Shown: piece by piece, positions 46,337 through 57,155 of the stretch
Position numbering within the stretch: the first letter of the stretch is position 1
Layout of the letters: the number at the start of each line of letters is the position of its first letter
NCBI GenBank assembly: GCA_025201765.1
Contig: MU623388.1
Coordinates: forward strand, 161,780-225,779
Reading direction: 5' to 3'
Source: Daldinia sp. FL1419
Lineage: Eukaryota > Ascomycota > Sordariomycetes > Xylariales > Hypoxylaceae
Length of the DNA: 64,000 nt
The notes under the pieces: model-generated
Database searches by the model: none
Told to the model about the DNA's origin: nothing
What the model saw: the letters and a program-made list of their open reading frames with translations, nothing else
Made by a program: the position numbers and the translations under genes

Positions 46337-48433
46337 CTAGGCAAGGCTGAACTCGGGTATCTCGCCCATCTCGGATTTGTTCTCGGCGCCCAGGGTGTAG
46401 CTGACGCGCCACCTGAGTTTAATGCTCTCGACCTTCTTTGCGCGGTCTCCTGCGTGGAACACCTCGACTGATTGGGACACGCCTGCTTTCTGCTGGGGCT
46501 GCAGGGCGCGACCCGTCTGTGGTTGGAGTTGGAGTTCGAAGCCCTTTGATTGTTTGTTAGCTTGCTATAATAGGGTTGTGTGAGGATACGGATATGGCTT
46601 GCTTACCTTTGTTACGGCTAGTTGGAAGTGAAGATTGGTTATGGGCGCGGCAGTCGAGTTAGAAAATAGGAAGACTAGAGCAAGGGCGCTGGGTGTTTGC
46701 GACCTCGCTGCTTTGAGGTGGATTTGCAAGGGGCCGTCCTTGACATCTACTTGAAGTTCCTTGGGGAGAGAAGGTTCAGGCGGTAGCGCGGAAGAAAATG
46801 ACCATTCGTCGTCGTCAGCTGCGGCGGGCGCTGCCGGCTTAGGGGTAGCAGGCTTAGACGAGAATTGGGGAGAAGCGAGAGAAGCGAAAGGGTCGCTGGC
46901 GGCAGCCGTCCTCTGGGGTGGCCTGGAGAATGATGATTGCTGAGATAAGTTTGGTTGCGGAGTGTTCGACTGGGATGCGGATGTAAATCCTCCGAAGGGG
47001 GAAAATGGTGGTGGAGGGGTAGGGGATGGTGCTCTGGCGCTGTTATTTTGAGTCATGGATGATAGTAAAGCAGGCCCCGGAACATCTAGACGAATATTAG
47101 CGGTGTCGCTCGTTTGAATAGGAATTTGGTTCCACTTACTTTGATTTGCTCCGAAACCAAGCGATATTCCACCTCCTTGACCGAAACTACTGCTGCTATC
47201 CCCTAGGGAGAGGCCTAAAAGGTCGTTTTCGAGACCACCAGCTTGCGAACTTGACCCAGCAGCGTCGCCGCCAGCGCTGTTAGCCGCTGCATCTGCGTCA
47301 AAGTCGATTAACGATAGCTCGCCTGCGGCCGACGTTGACTTGCCGGCTGCTGCAGATGGTGTGGCTACGGGTGCACCGGCGGCTATCTTGTTAGCGCCCT
47401 CTACATCGCCCTTCTTGAGGAGCTTCCATCGCTCGACTGTCCTGTGTATGCTGTCGTTTATTTCGAATAACTTGGCCACCGCCTCGTGGTCATCAGACTC
47501 CTCTTCGCACATCTTTTGAATCTTTGGTTGCGCGCTTTGGAGCGAAGAGGCTAGCTCTTCAAAGACGTCGCCGTCCTTCATGGAGTCGCCCGGCTTAAAC
47601 GCTGCTAACCTCTCCTCCAATAGCCGTGCCTTGGCTTGGATCTTCCCAACCTCTTCGGCGGCTTTTGCGCGATAATCTGTCTTGGACCTCGTATCGTAGC
47701 CAGCCATGATCTTCATAAGACGGTTCGCTTCTTGTAGGTCTTCCGGGGTACCCCTTCGTATTAGCTCTTGAAGCTTAGCAGACTGTGCTTCCCGCTCTTC
47801 CTCTTCCATTTCCTCGGCCGATTTGAGATTCTGCGGTTGTTAGTTAGCTCTTATCAACATAGTAAGATTATATAGTGGCTTACTTACGTCACTAGGATTC
47901 AAAACGGCGGCGTCATCCCTCCGGACCTCGGGAAAATGGTAGCCCTTGTAGCTTAACAATCGGTGCATATCGCGAATAAAGCCCAAGTCCTCCTTGTACC
48001 GACTGGTCTCGCATATCGTGCTCCTCCATTCTTCGATAGCTTCCAGGATCTTGGATTGAACTTTGGTATAGCGGATAGGAGGCCTCTCGGGAAACCTTCT
48101 CACAAGTTCGTTTAAGAATTCCTTGGTACTGATCTGGAGGTGGAAGGGATATCCGCAGTTTTTGACGCATATATCGAGCAGGTTGAGAGCTAAAAGACTA
48201 ACGTTTGGGTTGCGCGAGTTGATATAGTTGACTATGGCGACGGCCGCCTCCCGTGGAGCGCTACCTTTCTTGCTATTGATCAGGTCGGATATTTCGAGGT
48301 TGAGCGCAAGGTTAGGTTCGTAATTTTCGGGGCTACAGGCGCTCGCTATGAATCGCTGAAGTTGAGATGGCCGAGGGAAGCCCATCTCACTCCAGCGATC
48401 TCTGGCCGCCGCTCGAGCGGATGCGGCCTCCAT
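46337..48433 (-). CDS. GGA2: GGA-type clathrin adaptor (VHS-GAT-GAE)
   Basis: Exons 48433-47888, 47830-47140, 47085-46607 and 46543-46337 give 640 aa. Domains in order: VHS (about 20-165, LQRFIASACSPENYEPNLALNLEISDLIN), GAT (about 190-310, KLQELIRRGTPEDLQEANRLMKIMAGYD), a Ser/Gly/Pro hinge with a clathrin-box-like LIDFD and a DLLGLSLG segment, and a gamma-ear GAE domain (about 520-640, ending GFELQLQPQTGRALQPQQKAGVSQSV). GGAs bind Arf-GTP and sorting signals to move cargo from the trans-Golgi to endosomes. The intron at 47139-47086 is 54 nt, has no stop in frame and could be retained, which would add 18 residues in the hinge; good donor, branch and acceptor sequences argue for splicing. Confidence 0.92.
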
Positions 48434-49241
48434 CTTGACGGTTTCAAATCGAGCGTTATCACAAGTAGAAAGAGTTGAAACCAATATAAGACAATATTTA
48501 AAGTTGGGTTTATTGCAATGCGCTCAAGGCCATAAGCTCATCCATAGATATAAAGTCGCTAAAGATCGACGATTGGTATTTTTATTCATTGGCAACGATG
48601 ATGGATGTTGTTTGACCGAGAGGTAAAGCTTAGAAAAGGGTTCGTCACTTATTAGAAGATGCTAACATGTAACGGTGTTAATGCGGCGCCTATTAAATTC
48701 GCTAATTACATTAAACTCGCTAATAAACAAACTCACTAATTGGAAACGCAGAAGACGAAGGAACCTTTTTTTAAGGGGTACTTGACCTCATGTATTGTAC
48801 CCCACCTAGGCACCCAAATGGAACTTACTTACCTATTCCATAGGATGTACCCGAGAAAGAGGTACTTCCGGATTATCGAATTCACCCGCTGTATATCTTA
48901 GATCCACCTGAAATCGATCCGCTAAAAAGTTAAACCCCGCCAAGAGTCAGGTTCTCGGGGTCCTGGTACCTTTGTACTAACCTAGGTAGTTAACCTAGAT
49001 AGGTACCTTACCTAACCTAGTATGTATCTGCCCCACGCTTCGTTCATTCAGCATCATTTTGAATAATTTGATAGTTCCCTTCCTCCAAACTTTGCGACTT
49101 ATGCGACTTATATAACCTAGACTAAAGTACGATTGAGATATATTTCTCAGCTGGCCTTCAGTCCGACTAATTAATATATACGAAGATCAGATACTTCTAT
49201 CCATCTAATCGCAATTTATTTCAAAGACATAGCACTCCAGC
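48434..49241. promoter_or_regulatory. Divergent intergenic region GGA2 / TSR3
   Basis: Two outward start codons flank 808 bp. A cluster of CCTAGGTA/TAGGTACC palindromes lies at 48961-49020. No gene is seen. Confidence 0.5.
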
Positions 49242-50459
49242 ATGGTTCGCCACAAGAAAGACAAATTCTCATCTCGGGGTGGAAAAGGTCATGGGAATGC
49301 TCGGCCTCGGCCGCGTACTACCGAAGATGATTCCGAACAAGGATCAACCTCTTCTAAACCTGCTTTCAAAGCTGCATGCTGGGATTTAAACCATTGCGAC
49401 CCAAAGAGATGCTCAGGGAAGAAACTTATACGACTTGGCCTCATGCGCGATCTACATCTAGGTCAAAGACATAATGGCGTTATTATTACACCTAACGGGA
49501 AACACAAGCTCTCTCCCGCCGACAAGGAGCTCATGGATCAGTACGGTGCCGCGGTAGTTGAATGTTCCTGGGCGCGAACAAAGGAAGTTCAATGGAATAA
49601 GGTCGGCGGTAAATGCGAGCGCTTGTTGCCCTACCTCGTCGCTGCAAACACGGTCAACTATGGAAAACCTTTCCGACTGAATTGTGTCGAAGCCCTAGCC
49701 GCTTCATTTTATATATGTGGACACCCGGATTGGGCGGAAGAGGTTCTGCGACCGTTCAACTACGGCGAATCTTTTCTGTCTATTAACTCGAAACTGTTGA
49801 AGAAATACGCAGCTTGTGAAGACGAAGATGGCATTGTACAGACTGAGAAAGAGTGGCTGGAGCGACTGGAACGCGAACACGCTGAAAGTAGAGAAAATGC
49901 CGACGATGATGACTTATGGAAAGGCGGTAATGTCAATCGGAGGATTGTCGTTGACTCGGATGACGAAGAGGAAGACGAAGATGACGAAGACGAGGAAGAA
50001 GGCGGGGACGAGGATAACGATAGTGTGGACGGAATCTATCTAGGTAAAAAACCAGCACAGTGGCCAAAACCAGGTGAGGGTGAGCAAGAAGAGGAGGCTA
50101 GTAGGGATCCATTCGATATTTCGGACGACACGGATGACGATGCCGAAATGGAGGAGATTCGACGCAAGGTCCTGGCATCAAAACCATTCACCAATTCAGG
50201 CGATATGGACCGGAAGCCGAAACCACAGGCGGCACCGCCCCCATTACAACCCCAAAGATATAAGGTCGACTCCGACGCGGAACCAGATTCGGATAACGGA
50301 TCAGACGACGAGGGAGATGATGCTTTCGATAATATCATCGACGCTACCCCCGTCACAGATAAGCTAGGGTTGGCAAAGCTTGAAAAGGAGAGGTCGAAAG
50401 CGAATATTATGAGCCGAACATTCTCGTCGGGTACGGCGGAGGCGCCGAAGAGATGGTAA
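49242..50459 (+). CDS. TSR3: 18S rRNA aminocarboxypropyltransferase Tsr3
   Basis: A single exon of 405 aa. After a basic, disordered start (MVRHKKDKFSSRGGKG), the RLI-like N-domain spans about 44-78 (CWDLNHCDPKRCSGKKL) and the DUF367/TSR3 SPOUT-like domain spans about 80-205 (LSPADKELMDQYGAAVVECSWAR, RLLPYLVAANTVNYGKPFRLNCVEALAAS, FNYGESFLSINSKLLKKY). Tsr3 transfers the 3-amino-3-carboxypropyl group of S-adenosylmethionine to a hypermodified pseudouridine in 18S rRNA during 40S maturation in the cytoplasm. The remaining 200 residues are acidic and disordered (runs of D/E), a common fungal extension. The start fits a clear leader, and an upstream in-frame ATG is not needed. Confidence 0.95.
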   Translation: MVRHKKDKFSSRGGKGHGNARPRPRTTEDDSEQGSTSSKPAFKAACWDLNHCDPKRCSGKKLIRLGLMRDLHLGQRHNGVIITPNGKHKLSPADKELMDQYGAAVVECSWARTKEVQWNKVGGKCERLLPYLVAANTVNYGKPFRLNCVEALAASFYICGHPDWAEEVLRPFNYGESFLSINSKLLKKYAACEDEDGIVQTEKEWLERLEREHAESRENADDDDLWKGGNVNRRIVVDSDDEEEDEDDEDEEEGGDEDNDSVDGIYLGKKPAQWPKPGEGEQEEEASRDPFDISDDTDDDAEMEEIRRKVLASKPFTNSGDMDRKPKPQAAPPPLQPQRYKVDSDAEPDSDNGSDDEGDDAFDNIIDATPVTDKLGLAKLEKERSKANIMSRTFSSGTAEAPKRW

Positions 50460-50935
50460 TCAGACAACTATTATATGAAGTAGATCTGGTTATACCACCA
50501 CTCGTATTACATTCCTTGCCCCGATTGGTGCTATGGGGACCTCTTCTTTGAGGTGCATCCTAGATATCCGCGTAGGTCGTCGTATTTTTATGACTACATG
50601 AAGGATTCTATACCGTAGGCGTAGCGATTACCCTGCAGGCGGTTTGCCCTTCGGACGGTAGGTATCTAGGGCGCCTAGGCACCAGTTAAGCGCATGAGCG
50701 AGGTAGGTATCGGCACGATATATTGTCTGGTCTAAGAATGCCAATTTACTATAACTAACCCATAACTATAACATAGTTAATAATACTTTGTACATACACG
50801 TAGGTCTTTTTCAATATATACAAACCATGAAACGGATTTTAGATCCGCATTGGCCGTTATATAAAGTCCTAACCTAGGCCAGGACCAATATCTTCATATA
50901 CAACCCAACATCCCATCTCGCCCGCCCATGAAAAA
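50460..50935. other. Convergent 3' region
   Basis: Lies between the ends of TSR3 and the HNH gene. AT-rich with short palindromes; nothing else is seen. Confidence 0.55.
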
Positions 50936-51736
50936 TCACCTCCCCTTCCACCTCAACCTGCCGACCCACTGCGCCCACCTCCTAACCGCCTCGTCCCCCA
51001 ACAGCAGCTCGACCGTATAATACCGTCTAGCCAAGTCCTCGTGCCCCGCAAACCGATGCACGAAGCGGTGACACGCGCCACACAGCCACGCCACGCTCTC
51101 CAGGTCCTCCGGGCGATGCCAGCCCCTCTTGACGGCCTTGGCGTGCACGAACCGCGGGATCAGGTGGTGGTACGACAGCGGGATCCAGTCGCGCCCGCAG
51201 AGCTCGCAGCCCGCGGCTTGCGCGAGCGTGGCGCGGGGGGGCCGGGGCGCCGTGCCGAGCTGGCTTAGGAACGAGGTCAGGACGGGCGCGAGGAATTCGT
51301 CGACGCCCTGGGTGGCTTCGCTGGTTATGCTGTAGGCGGACAGCGAGTCGCCGACGGCGGGGTCGAGGGAGGGCAGGATGCTGGGGGTGTCGGCGCCGGT
51401 GAGGGGGAGGGCTTGCGCGAAGCGTTCTTGAAGGGTGGCGTCTTTGGTATACTCGTGATAGTCGATGGTTTTTAGTTCCTCGGGGAGAGCCCGGAAGGTC
51501 TCGGTGGCGATGTAGTCTGCAAAATCGGCGAGGTCGTCGGCATTATTCAAGTCCGCGTCTGTGTCTGCGACGGCGTCTTGCGTTTTAGGTGCCGAGGAAG
51601 ACGACGTGCCCCTTTTAGATTTAGATCTTCGCTTGGGTTTGGGCTCCGGGCGAGATATCTTCTCTATAAGTGCGGTCGAGAGACAATCCCGGAATATTTC
51701 GTAGTTTCTCTGCTGGTCTTCGGGTATCGATGTCAT
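50936..51736 (-). CDS. HNH-type zinc-finger protein
   Basis: A single exon of 266 aa. Residues 30-60 are basic (EPKPKRRSKSKRGTSSSS), 60-160 are acidic/helical, and a compact HNH domain occupies about 175-230: CELCGRDW (C177, C180), SYHHLIPR (H190, H191), WLCGACHRFVHR (C219, C222, H223, H227). The four cysteines would bind a structural zinc and the histidines form the beta-beta-alpha-metal active site, so a nuclease fold is visible. Standalone genes of this kind are widespread in filamentous fungi without a known job. The C-terminal third is GC-rich. No intron-encoded or mobile context is present. Nuclease activity is inferred. Confidence 0.85.
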   Translation of the reverse strand: MTSIPEDQQRNYEIFRDCLSTALIEKISRPEPKPKRRSKSKRGTSSSSAPKTQDAVADTDADLNNADDLADFADYIATETFRALPEELKTIDYHEYTKDATLQERFAQALPLTGADTPSILPSLDPAVGDSLSAYSITSEATQGVDEFLAPVLTSFLSQLGTAPRPPRATLAQAAGCELCGRDWIPLSYHHLIPRFVHAKAVKRGWHRPEDLESVAWLCGACHRFVHRFAGHEDLARRYYTVELLLGDEAVRRWAQWVGRLRWKGR

Positions 51737-52206
51737 CTTGACATTTTATCAGAGATGGTCTGATAGAGCGCACTTGTTAATCTGAGATCCGTACGTATAC
51801 ATATAGGGCAGATTATTCCATAGAGATGTGCATGTCTACCTATATAAGTGACGCAAGGGACTCCTGGTAACCAATTCTAAGGATATATGCGACTCGATCC
51901 AGTGTATCGACTCTCATATCTACCTTGACGAACGAAGCTGAAAACAGGAAATCAACACAGAATACATCAACACAGCTTAGAAGCTATCCATCTTCACTTA
52001 TCCCAATCCAGTATCTAGCTACCCCGCATAAAATCGGCCAAAATTCATAACCCATGACAACTCATGACGATGACAAAGCGCATGAGAATCTCACCAACAA
52101 ACAAAACCTCGGGTACGAGATAGATAGCGTGAGCGAGCACTCTGTCGTCTTTCCTTCGCCAATTGACTCATTCCCCGGAAACCCCCACAAACGGACACGG
52201 TTCTAA
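51737..52206. promoter_or_regulatory. Divergent intergenic region HNH / haloacid dehalogenase
   Basis: A 470 bp divergent promoter region; no gene or clear motif. Confidence 0.5.
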
Positions 52207-52992
52207 ATGGCGGCTAAGAAGACAGTTATCGCGTTTGACCTTTACGGGACGCTACTGTCCACCGAGTCGATAGCTCATGAGCTAGCCAAGATTTACGATG
52301 AAGAGAAAGCTAAGCAATTGGCTGCCTTGTGGCGGCGGTACCAGCTGGAATATACGTGGCGGATTAATAGCATGGGTATGGGTTATTTCGCTCTAGCCTC
52401 GATAGCTACGCCGAATGATTTACTAACCAGGGCTACTGACCTAGGCGAATATAAGTCATTCAGCGAGATAACGCGCAATGCTTTGGGGCATGCGGTGGCT
52501 GAGCATGGGTTGACACTCTCGGCACAAGATGCGGATACTCTTATGAAGTCATACGACTCATTACATGTCTTTCCCGAGATTCCTTCTGCGTTGAAGCTAC
52601 TAGAAGGGAGCCAGGGTTCGGTAGACGCCTACGTTTTCTCAAACGGTACTGATGAGATGGTTGGAAATTCGATCAAGACTTCGCCGGAGCTTGGACCGCA
52701 TGCGGAGAGGTTCAAATCCCTGATCACAGTCGACAGCCTACAGTGTTTTAAACCAGACAAGAGAGTGTATGAGCATCTGGTCGAGCAGGTCGGCAAAAAG
52801 GGACAAGCAAGCGACATTTGGGTTGTAAGCGCCAATCCGTTTGACATCGTCGGTTCCAGGGCGGCTGGGCTAAAAGCAGCATTTATTGACCGCGTTGGCA
52901 AGGGTTGGATAGATCGGCTGGATGAAAAGCGCGCACCTGTAGTTGTAGCATCGGGAGTTGACGAAGCAGTCACATCAATTCTGAAAGGTTAG
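52207..52992 (+). CDS. HAD-family hydrolase, L-2-haloacid dehalogenase type
   Basis: A single exon of 261 aa. HAD motifs are complete: motif I FDLYGTLL with nucleophile D11, cap residue R44 in LWRRYQLEYTW, motif II FSNGT (S145-N146), motif III K182 in FKPDKRVYEH, and motif IV SANPFDIVGS (S208, N210, D213). This set matches type II L-2-haloacid dehalogenases, which remove halide from 2-haloalkanoic acids with inversion; fungal members may act on other small acids. A GTTAGT donor-like site overlaps the stop at 52989-52992, so a spliced longer tail is possible but unsupported. It converges with the DJ-1 gene, 130 nt apart. Confidence 0.9.
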   Translation: MAAKKTVIAFDLYGTLLSTESIAHELAKIYDEEKAKQLAALWRRYQLEYTWRINSMGMGYFALASIATPNDLLTRATDLGEYKSFSEITRNALGHAVAEHGLTLSAQDADTLMKSYDSLHVFPEIPSALKLLEGSQGSVDAYVFSNGTDEMVGNSIKTSPELGPHAERFKSLITVDSLQCFKPDKRVYEHLVEQVGKKGQASDIWVVSANPFDIVGSRAAGLKAAFIDRVGKGWIDRLDEKRAPVVVASGVDEAVTSILKG

Positions 52993-53122
52993 TGTATTAG
53001 ATTGATCATATGTACCTATCTAACTAGGTCATCATCATAAATATGACTCTTATATAGCTACTAAAAAAAGGGTATCGACAATCTGGTATCATGAGACCGC
53101 GCTAACGCAGGAAGAAGAGAAT

Positions 53123-54212
53123 CTACACAATCTTGTGGAAACTCTCAAAGAGCTTAATGATCTCCTCGGCGAACAGTTCCGCGTCACCGGGATATCGAGC
53201 ACTGATGTAATTGTATTGTTCGTCCTCGACAGTGAAGCTAGAATCAGACGGTAAGCAAAGGAGGCCGATCTGCAATGTCACCACGGCCTTATAAAGTAAA
53301 TGGATAACTTACGGGCCGGGGTTTAAGCTGGCTTTGAACTGAGCTGGGTTGGCAAGGACCTTCTTGATCTGCAAATAGATCTGATTAGATATTTACGCCA
53401 ATGCCATTTTCTGAAAGCTAGGGTCTCGTACCGATTTCTCAACGTCATCGCTTCCGTGGCCATAAGTTTTATAATAGTCGCCGAGAATTGCGCGGGTTCC
53501 CCAATATGCGGCTTGCTCGAACTTGGCCGGCAACGCCGTCGTGATACAATCTCGTATAACGCTCCTACCGTTGGCGTCCTTTGATTCGGCTAGGACCATG
53601 ACGCCATGGCACACGGCGGCAATAACCTTCTTGCTCGGCTTTTTGGTCTTGGGGAAGTAGTCCAATACAAGCTTGTGCACGATAGGCGACTCGATGATTT
53701 GCTTTACTCCCTTCTCGTGGCCTCCAGGGAAGAGGACGAGATCGAATGAATCGAGAGAGAAACCGGGAGTAGACCACGGGATAGGATGGCACATCTCTTG
53801 GCTCGTAGCCATCAACTTGTACATATTTACGACTTCCTTCTTTGCGCCCTACTAGGATATTAGGATAGCTGGCTCAAACAAACATCTAACGCGCCGACAT
53901 AAACCGTCATGGCGTACGAGTAGCTTTTGTGTAAACCCTTCCAGCATTTTCTTGTCGCACCACGGATGCTTTCCATTTTCGGTCGAGAAGTAAACTTCGT
54001 AGCCGGCCTTCTTGAATGCAGTGTAAGGAACGGCAGTTTCTGAGCGTGTATGGTTAGATGGTTGAGCTACGTAATGCACAAAGGTGATTATCGTGGGGAG
54101 GTGGCGCACCCGTGGGGTCATGACCGTAGTCGGCCATCATGATGAGAACCTTTGGTGTTGCGACCGAGGTTCCCTGGGAAGTAATTTGCGGTTCTTCGAT
54201 GATATCCTCCAT
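53123..54212 (-). CDS. DJ-1/PfpI family protein (Hsp31-like)
   Basis: Five exons, 54212-54110, 54039-53918, 53848-53432, 53368-53313 and 53237-53123, give 270 aa with all phases consistent. Key residues of the class I amidotransferase-like fold are present: E35/E36 region (DPTETAVPY, Glu formed across the first intron), FDLVLFPGGHEKG, and the nucleophile elbow AAVCHGVMVL with C155-H156. The length and the HPWCDKK insert resemble the large Hsp31-type subgroup, some of which are glutathione-independent glyoxalases or chaperones. The residues support a Cys-Glu-His-like site, but the substrate is not known. A short exon of 56 nt (KKVLANPAQFK) encodes a helix. It diverges from the hydrolase-like gene. 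Confidence 0.88.
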
Positions 54213-55180
54213 CGCGCTAGATATGTACCGACTTTGCTTTGCTTTGCTTTAATCGAATCACGAGAATCAAAAGTCAAGAGATTAAACAGGTTAGGTTGAA
54301 GTTGGCGAAGGATGATTGATAGAATTGACGTAACCAAGAGCTAAGCTAAGAGACCTTATTAGTTACACAGGGCACCTACGTACCTAACTGAGTGGTAGCG
54401 ATTAATAGGTACAATACCTCTGTAACAGGTAGGTAAGTACCTACCCTACCTAAATCACGGGCCGAAACGAATTACATGCATATGGCTCTTTGTTTGTCAG
54501 TTAATCAGTACCTATAGCGCGACTTTGTAACACATCGATAAGCCTTTTAATAAGTTTTTATAGCGGTAGCTGCCTGCTCTACTTGCTGCAACGTTATTAG
54601 TGCACAAGTAAAATACGGACTTCGCAATCCTTCGCGTACCTAGATCCGAAACTATTTATATAGCGTAATGCCGTTTACCCCGGAGGAAAAGCACAACACG
54701 TAAGACATGGCCTATACGGCTTATGACTATCCTTATTACCGAATTTAACGAATCATGAGCTTGGTAAGAATAAAAAGGGTCATCTTTATAGAAGAACTCC
54801 CTCTTATCCCATCCCTCCGACCCTCCACAACTCATTATGCCCCAGCGTCTAAGCTCAGATGACCCGAATTATGACCAACTCATACTTAGCAAAGTATTTC
54901 TTATTGGTTACGGACGGGATTCTGGACGCCAAGAAGTGAAGTCCTCTCAGCCCTGTAGGATGTCGCTACCCTTAGGGCCTAGCCACGATGTCACGGCCCA
55001 GTAATCCACTCTGTGCCGTTGCCGAAACCGTGGAGGCCATGGAGGCCATGGGTACTACCGTGCACCTTTACGACATTATATCTTCCCTGTGCCACCGATA
55101 TTTTGAGGGGGGCAAGGCTTAGTTAGTGTAGGTAGCTGAAAAGAGAGAAAAAAAAAAAAAAAAAAAAAAAAAGAACCAAG
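54213..55180. promoter_or_regulatory. Divergent intergenic region DJ-1 / hydrolase-like gene
   Basis: A 968 bp region between outward starts. Contains a cluster of TAGGTA/TACCTA motifs at 54367-54452, a TGGAGGCCA duplication near 55031-55050 and a 25-nt A-run just before the next start. No gene is supported. Confidence 0.5.
55148..55172 (+). repeat. A25 homopolymer beside a start codon
   Basis: An uninterrupted run of 25 A ends 8 nt before the ATG at 55181. Confidence 0.9.
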
Positions 55181-56982
55181 ATGGGTATGGGTATCCTGGG
55201 TACAATAAAAGACTGCTGCACTCCCCATCCGGCGATGCTCTTTTCTTCTATGGATTTTTCTGTCTACTTTGGTTGCGTACTCGTTGCCATGGTTGCTGGT
55301 CTTCTCTACTTTTCCAGAATCTTTACGAGATCAAATGGAGCAAAACCAGCTGCAATCATGGACCGTACCGAATTCGTGGGCTCCCAAGTCGGCGGCGAGT
55401 CCGTTATTAACTATAGCTATACCGATATGCCCTGGCGGTTGATGATGTGGGATGTGAGATACTTCTTCACCTTCGCTTGGGCTCTCCCTTGGGTTATATG
55501 GCCCCTCCGACCTTGCGACGGAGAATACTTTGACGAGTTATCCTTTACACGAGAAAACATATGGTGCATGATCATTCATGCAATTCTTGTGGTACTCCAG
55601 ACGTTATTCATATTGACGTTGCCGCTGGCTCTCTTATTCCCGGTCTGGATGGTAGCCATAGGGATCGGGGCATTTTTCACATTGAACTGGTTTCTGTGTC
55701 TCGGCTTGAATGGCACAACTATTACCTTCACTTCCGATCCGAAATATGCGCCAGCCCTAGAGGAGCACGCACATGAGCAATGGATTTTTCTAAATGGAGT
55801 TGCTGTTGGGTATGTGTGACCCCATGACGACCTGGTGTGTGACATTTTTCGCTAACTCCAATAACCAGGGAGGCTTGGCTCAAGAGTAACATCAATCGTC
55901 TGGCACTCACTTTCAAGCGTCCAGTTATCGGTATACACAACCGGACTACGGGCATTATATTTGACGTCGTCGAGTGTCTTGTACAACGTAATTTCGGATA
56001 CGCTACAAGCGACATTCGCGCGGCTTATAAGATCATTAAAGAAAAGCTATATAATCCGCAATACACAAAAGTGGTTTTCATTTTACATTCCCAGGGTGGA
56101 ATAGAAGGCGGTTTGGTCCTCGACTGGCTACTTCAAGAGCTACCACAAAATCTCTTGTCAAAGCTAGAGGTTTACACGTTTGGAAACGCTTCTAATCATT
56201 TCAACAATCCGCATCGTCATGTCGATTCCCAAAATGCAGAAAGGAAAGTTTCAAAAGAGGGCACACAGATCCCCGCCACCATTGCCGAGATTCCGCTCAC
56301 CGACTCTCCAGTCGAGACCCAGTCTCAGTCACTCTTATCTAGAAGACGACCGTCAAACGCCAGTGGGGCCTCATTCGAGGTCAACAGACGGGTTCCAACG
56401 CTCACCTCGCTCTCGAAAGAGTCAAGTACATCACATGCGACGGCTTATACCGTTCCGATATCCGATCGCGCGATCGCTCATGTCGAGCATTACGCTCATA
56501 CAACCGATTTCGTCGCGTTATGGGGCATTCTTCACTTCGTTACCAACGAACGCGCATCCCCGGAAATGCCCCGATATATCGGACGCGTGTTCAAGCACAC
56601 TTCTCCGCGGGGTGGCCATCAGTTCTCTCAGCATTATCTAAACGAGATGTTTCCGCTCAAACGAAACGCCAAGGGAGAATTTATCGGCTGTGCTGACCAC
56701 AGTAACTTTATGAGCAGCGTAATAGAAGTGGCCGAAAAGGGTACGGAAAAGGATGATCTACGCGAAGCTGTTGAAAATAGCTGGTCAATGATTGAACTTA
56801 ATGGACGACGGGGAAGCATCATTAAAGGCGAGGTCGTAGTTCACGGCAGCTTCTACGAGAAGGAAGACGATATTGACGACGGAAAGGTTAGAGTGAAGGA
56901 TCTTAGTCGATTGTGGCAGTACCGAAATGGAAGAAGTCCACCTGATCTTACAAGGGATCTAAGAAGAATGACTCTAGAGTAA
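55181..56982 (+). CDS. Alpha/beta-hydrolase-like multi-pass membrane protein
   Basis: Two exons, 55181-55809 and 55869-56982, give 580 aa. The N-terminal third has hydrophobic segments at about 24-45, 88-108 and 122-170 (WCMIIHAILVVLQTLFILTL, VWMVAIGIGAFFTLNWFLCL). The soluble part contains RPVIGIHNRTTGIIFDVVECLVQR, then VVFILHSQGGIEGG with a Ser nucleophile elbow (H-S-Q-G-G, about residue 284), and later ADHSNFMSSVIE near the likely catalytic His, an arrangement of an alpha/beta-hydrolase. It resembles filamentous-fungal hypothetical proteins. A Ser-rich loop (about 345-400) interrupts the domain. Substrate unknown, possibly a lipid. The start is the first ATG; if not used, translation could begin at Met20 or Met25. 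Confidence 0.85.
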
Positions 56983-57155
56983 CGAAGAGCTACGACACGA
57001 TGCGAAGGGATGAATTGCGGAAGCGAATGTCTTGGGGCCATCTTTGGCGTTTGTCGATTTCAATAACACGCATCCTTTTCAATACCCAAACGAAAGCATA
57101 TTTTGGTTTACGGCATTTAGCATGGGCAGGCAGTTTCTAGATAGGTACCTATATA

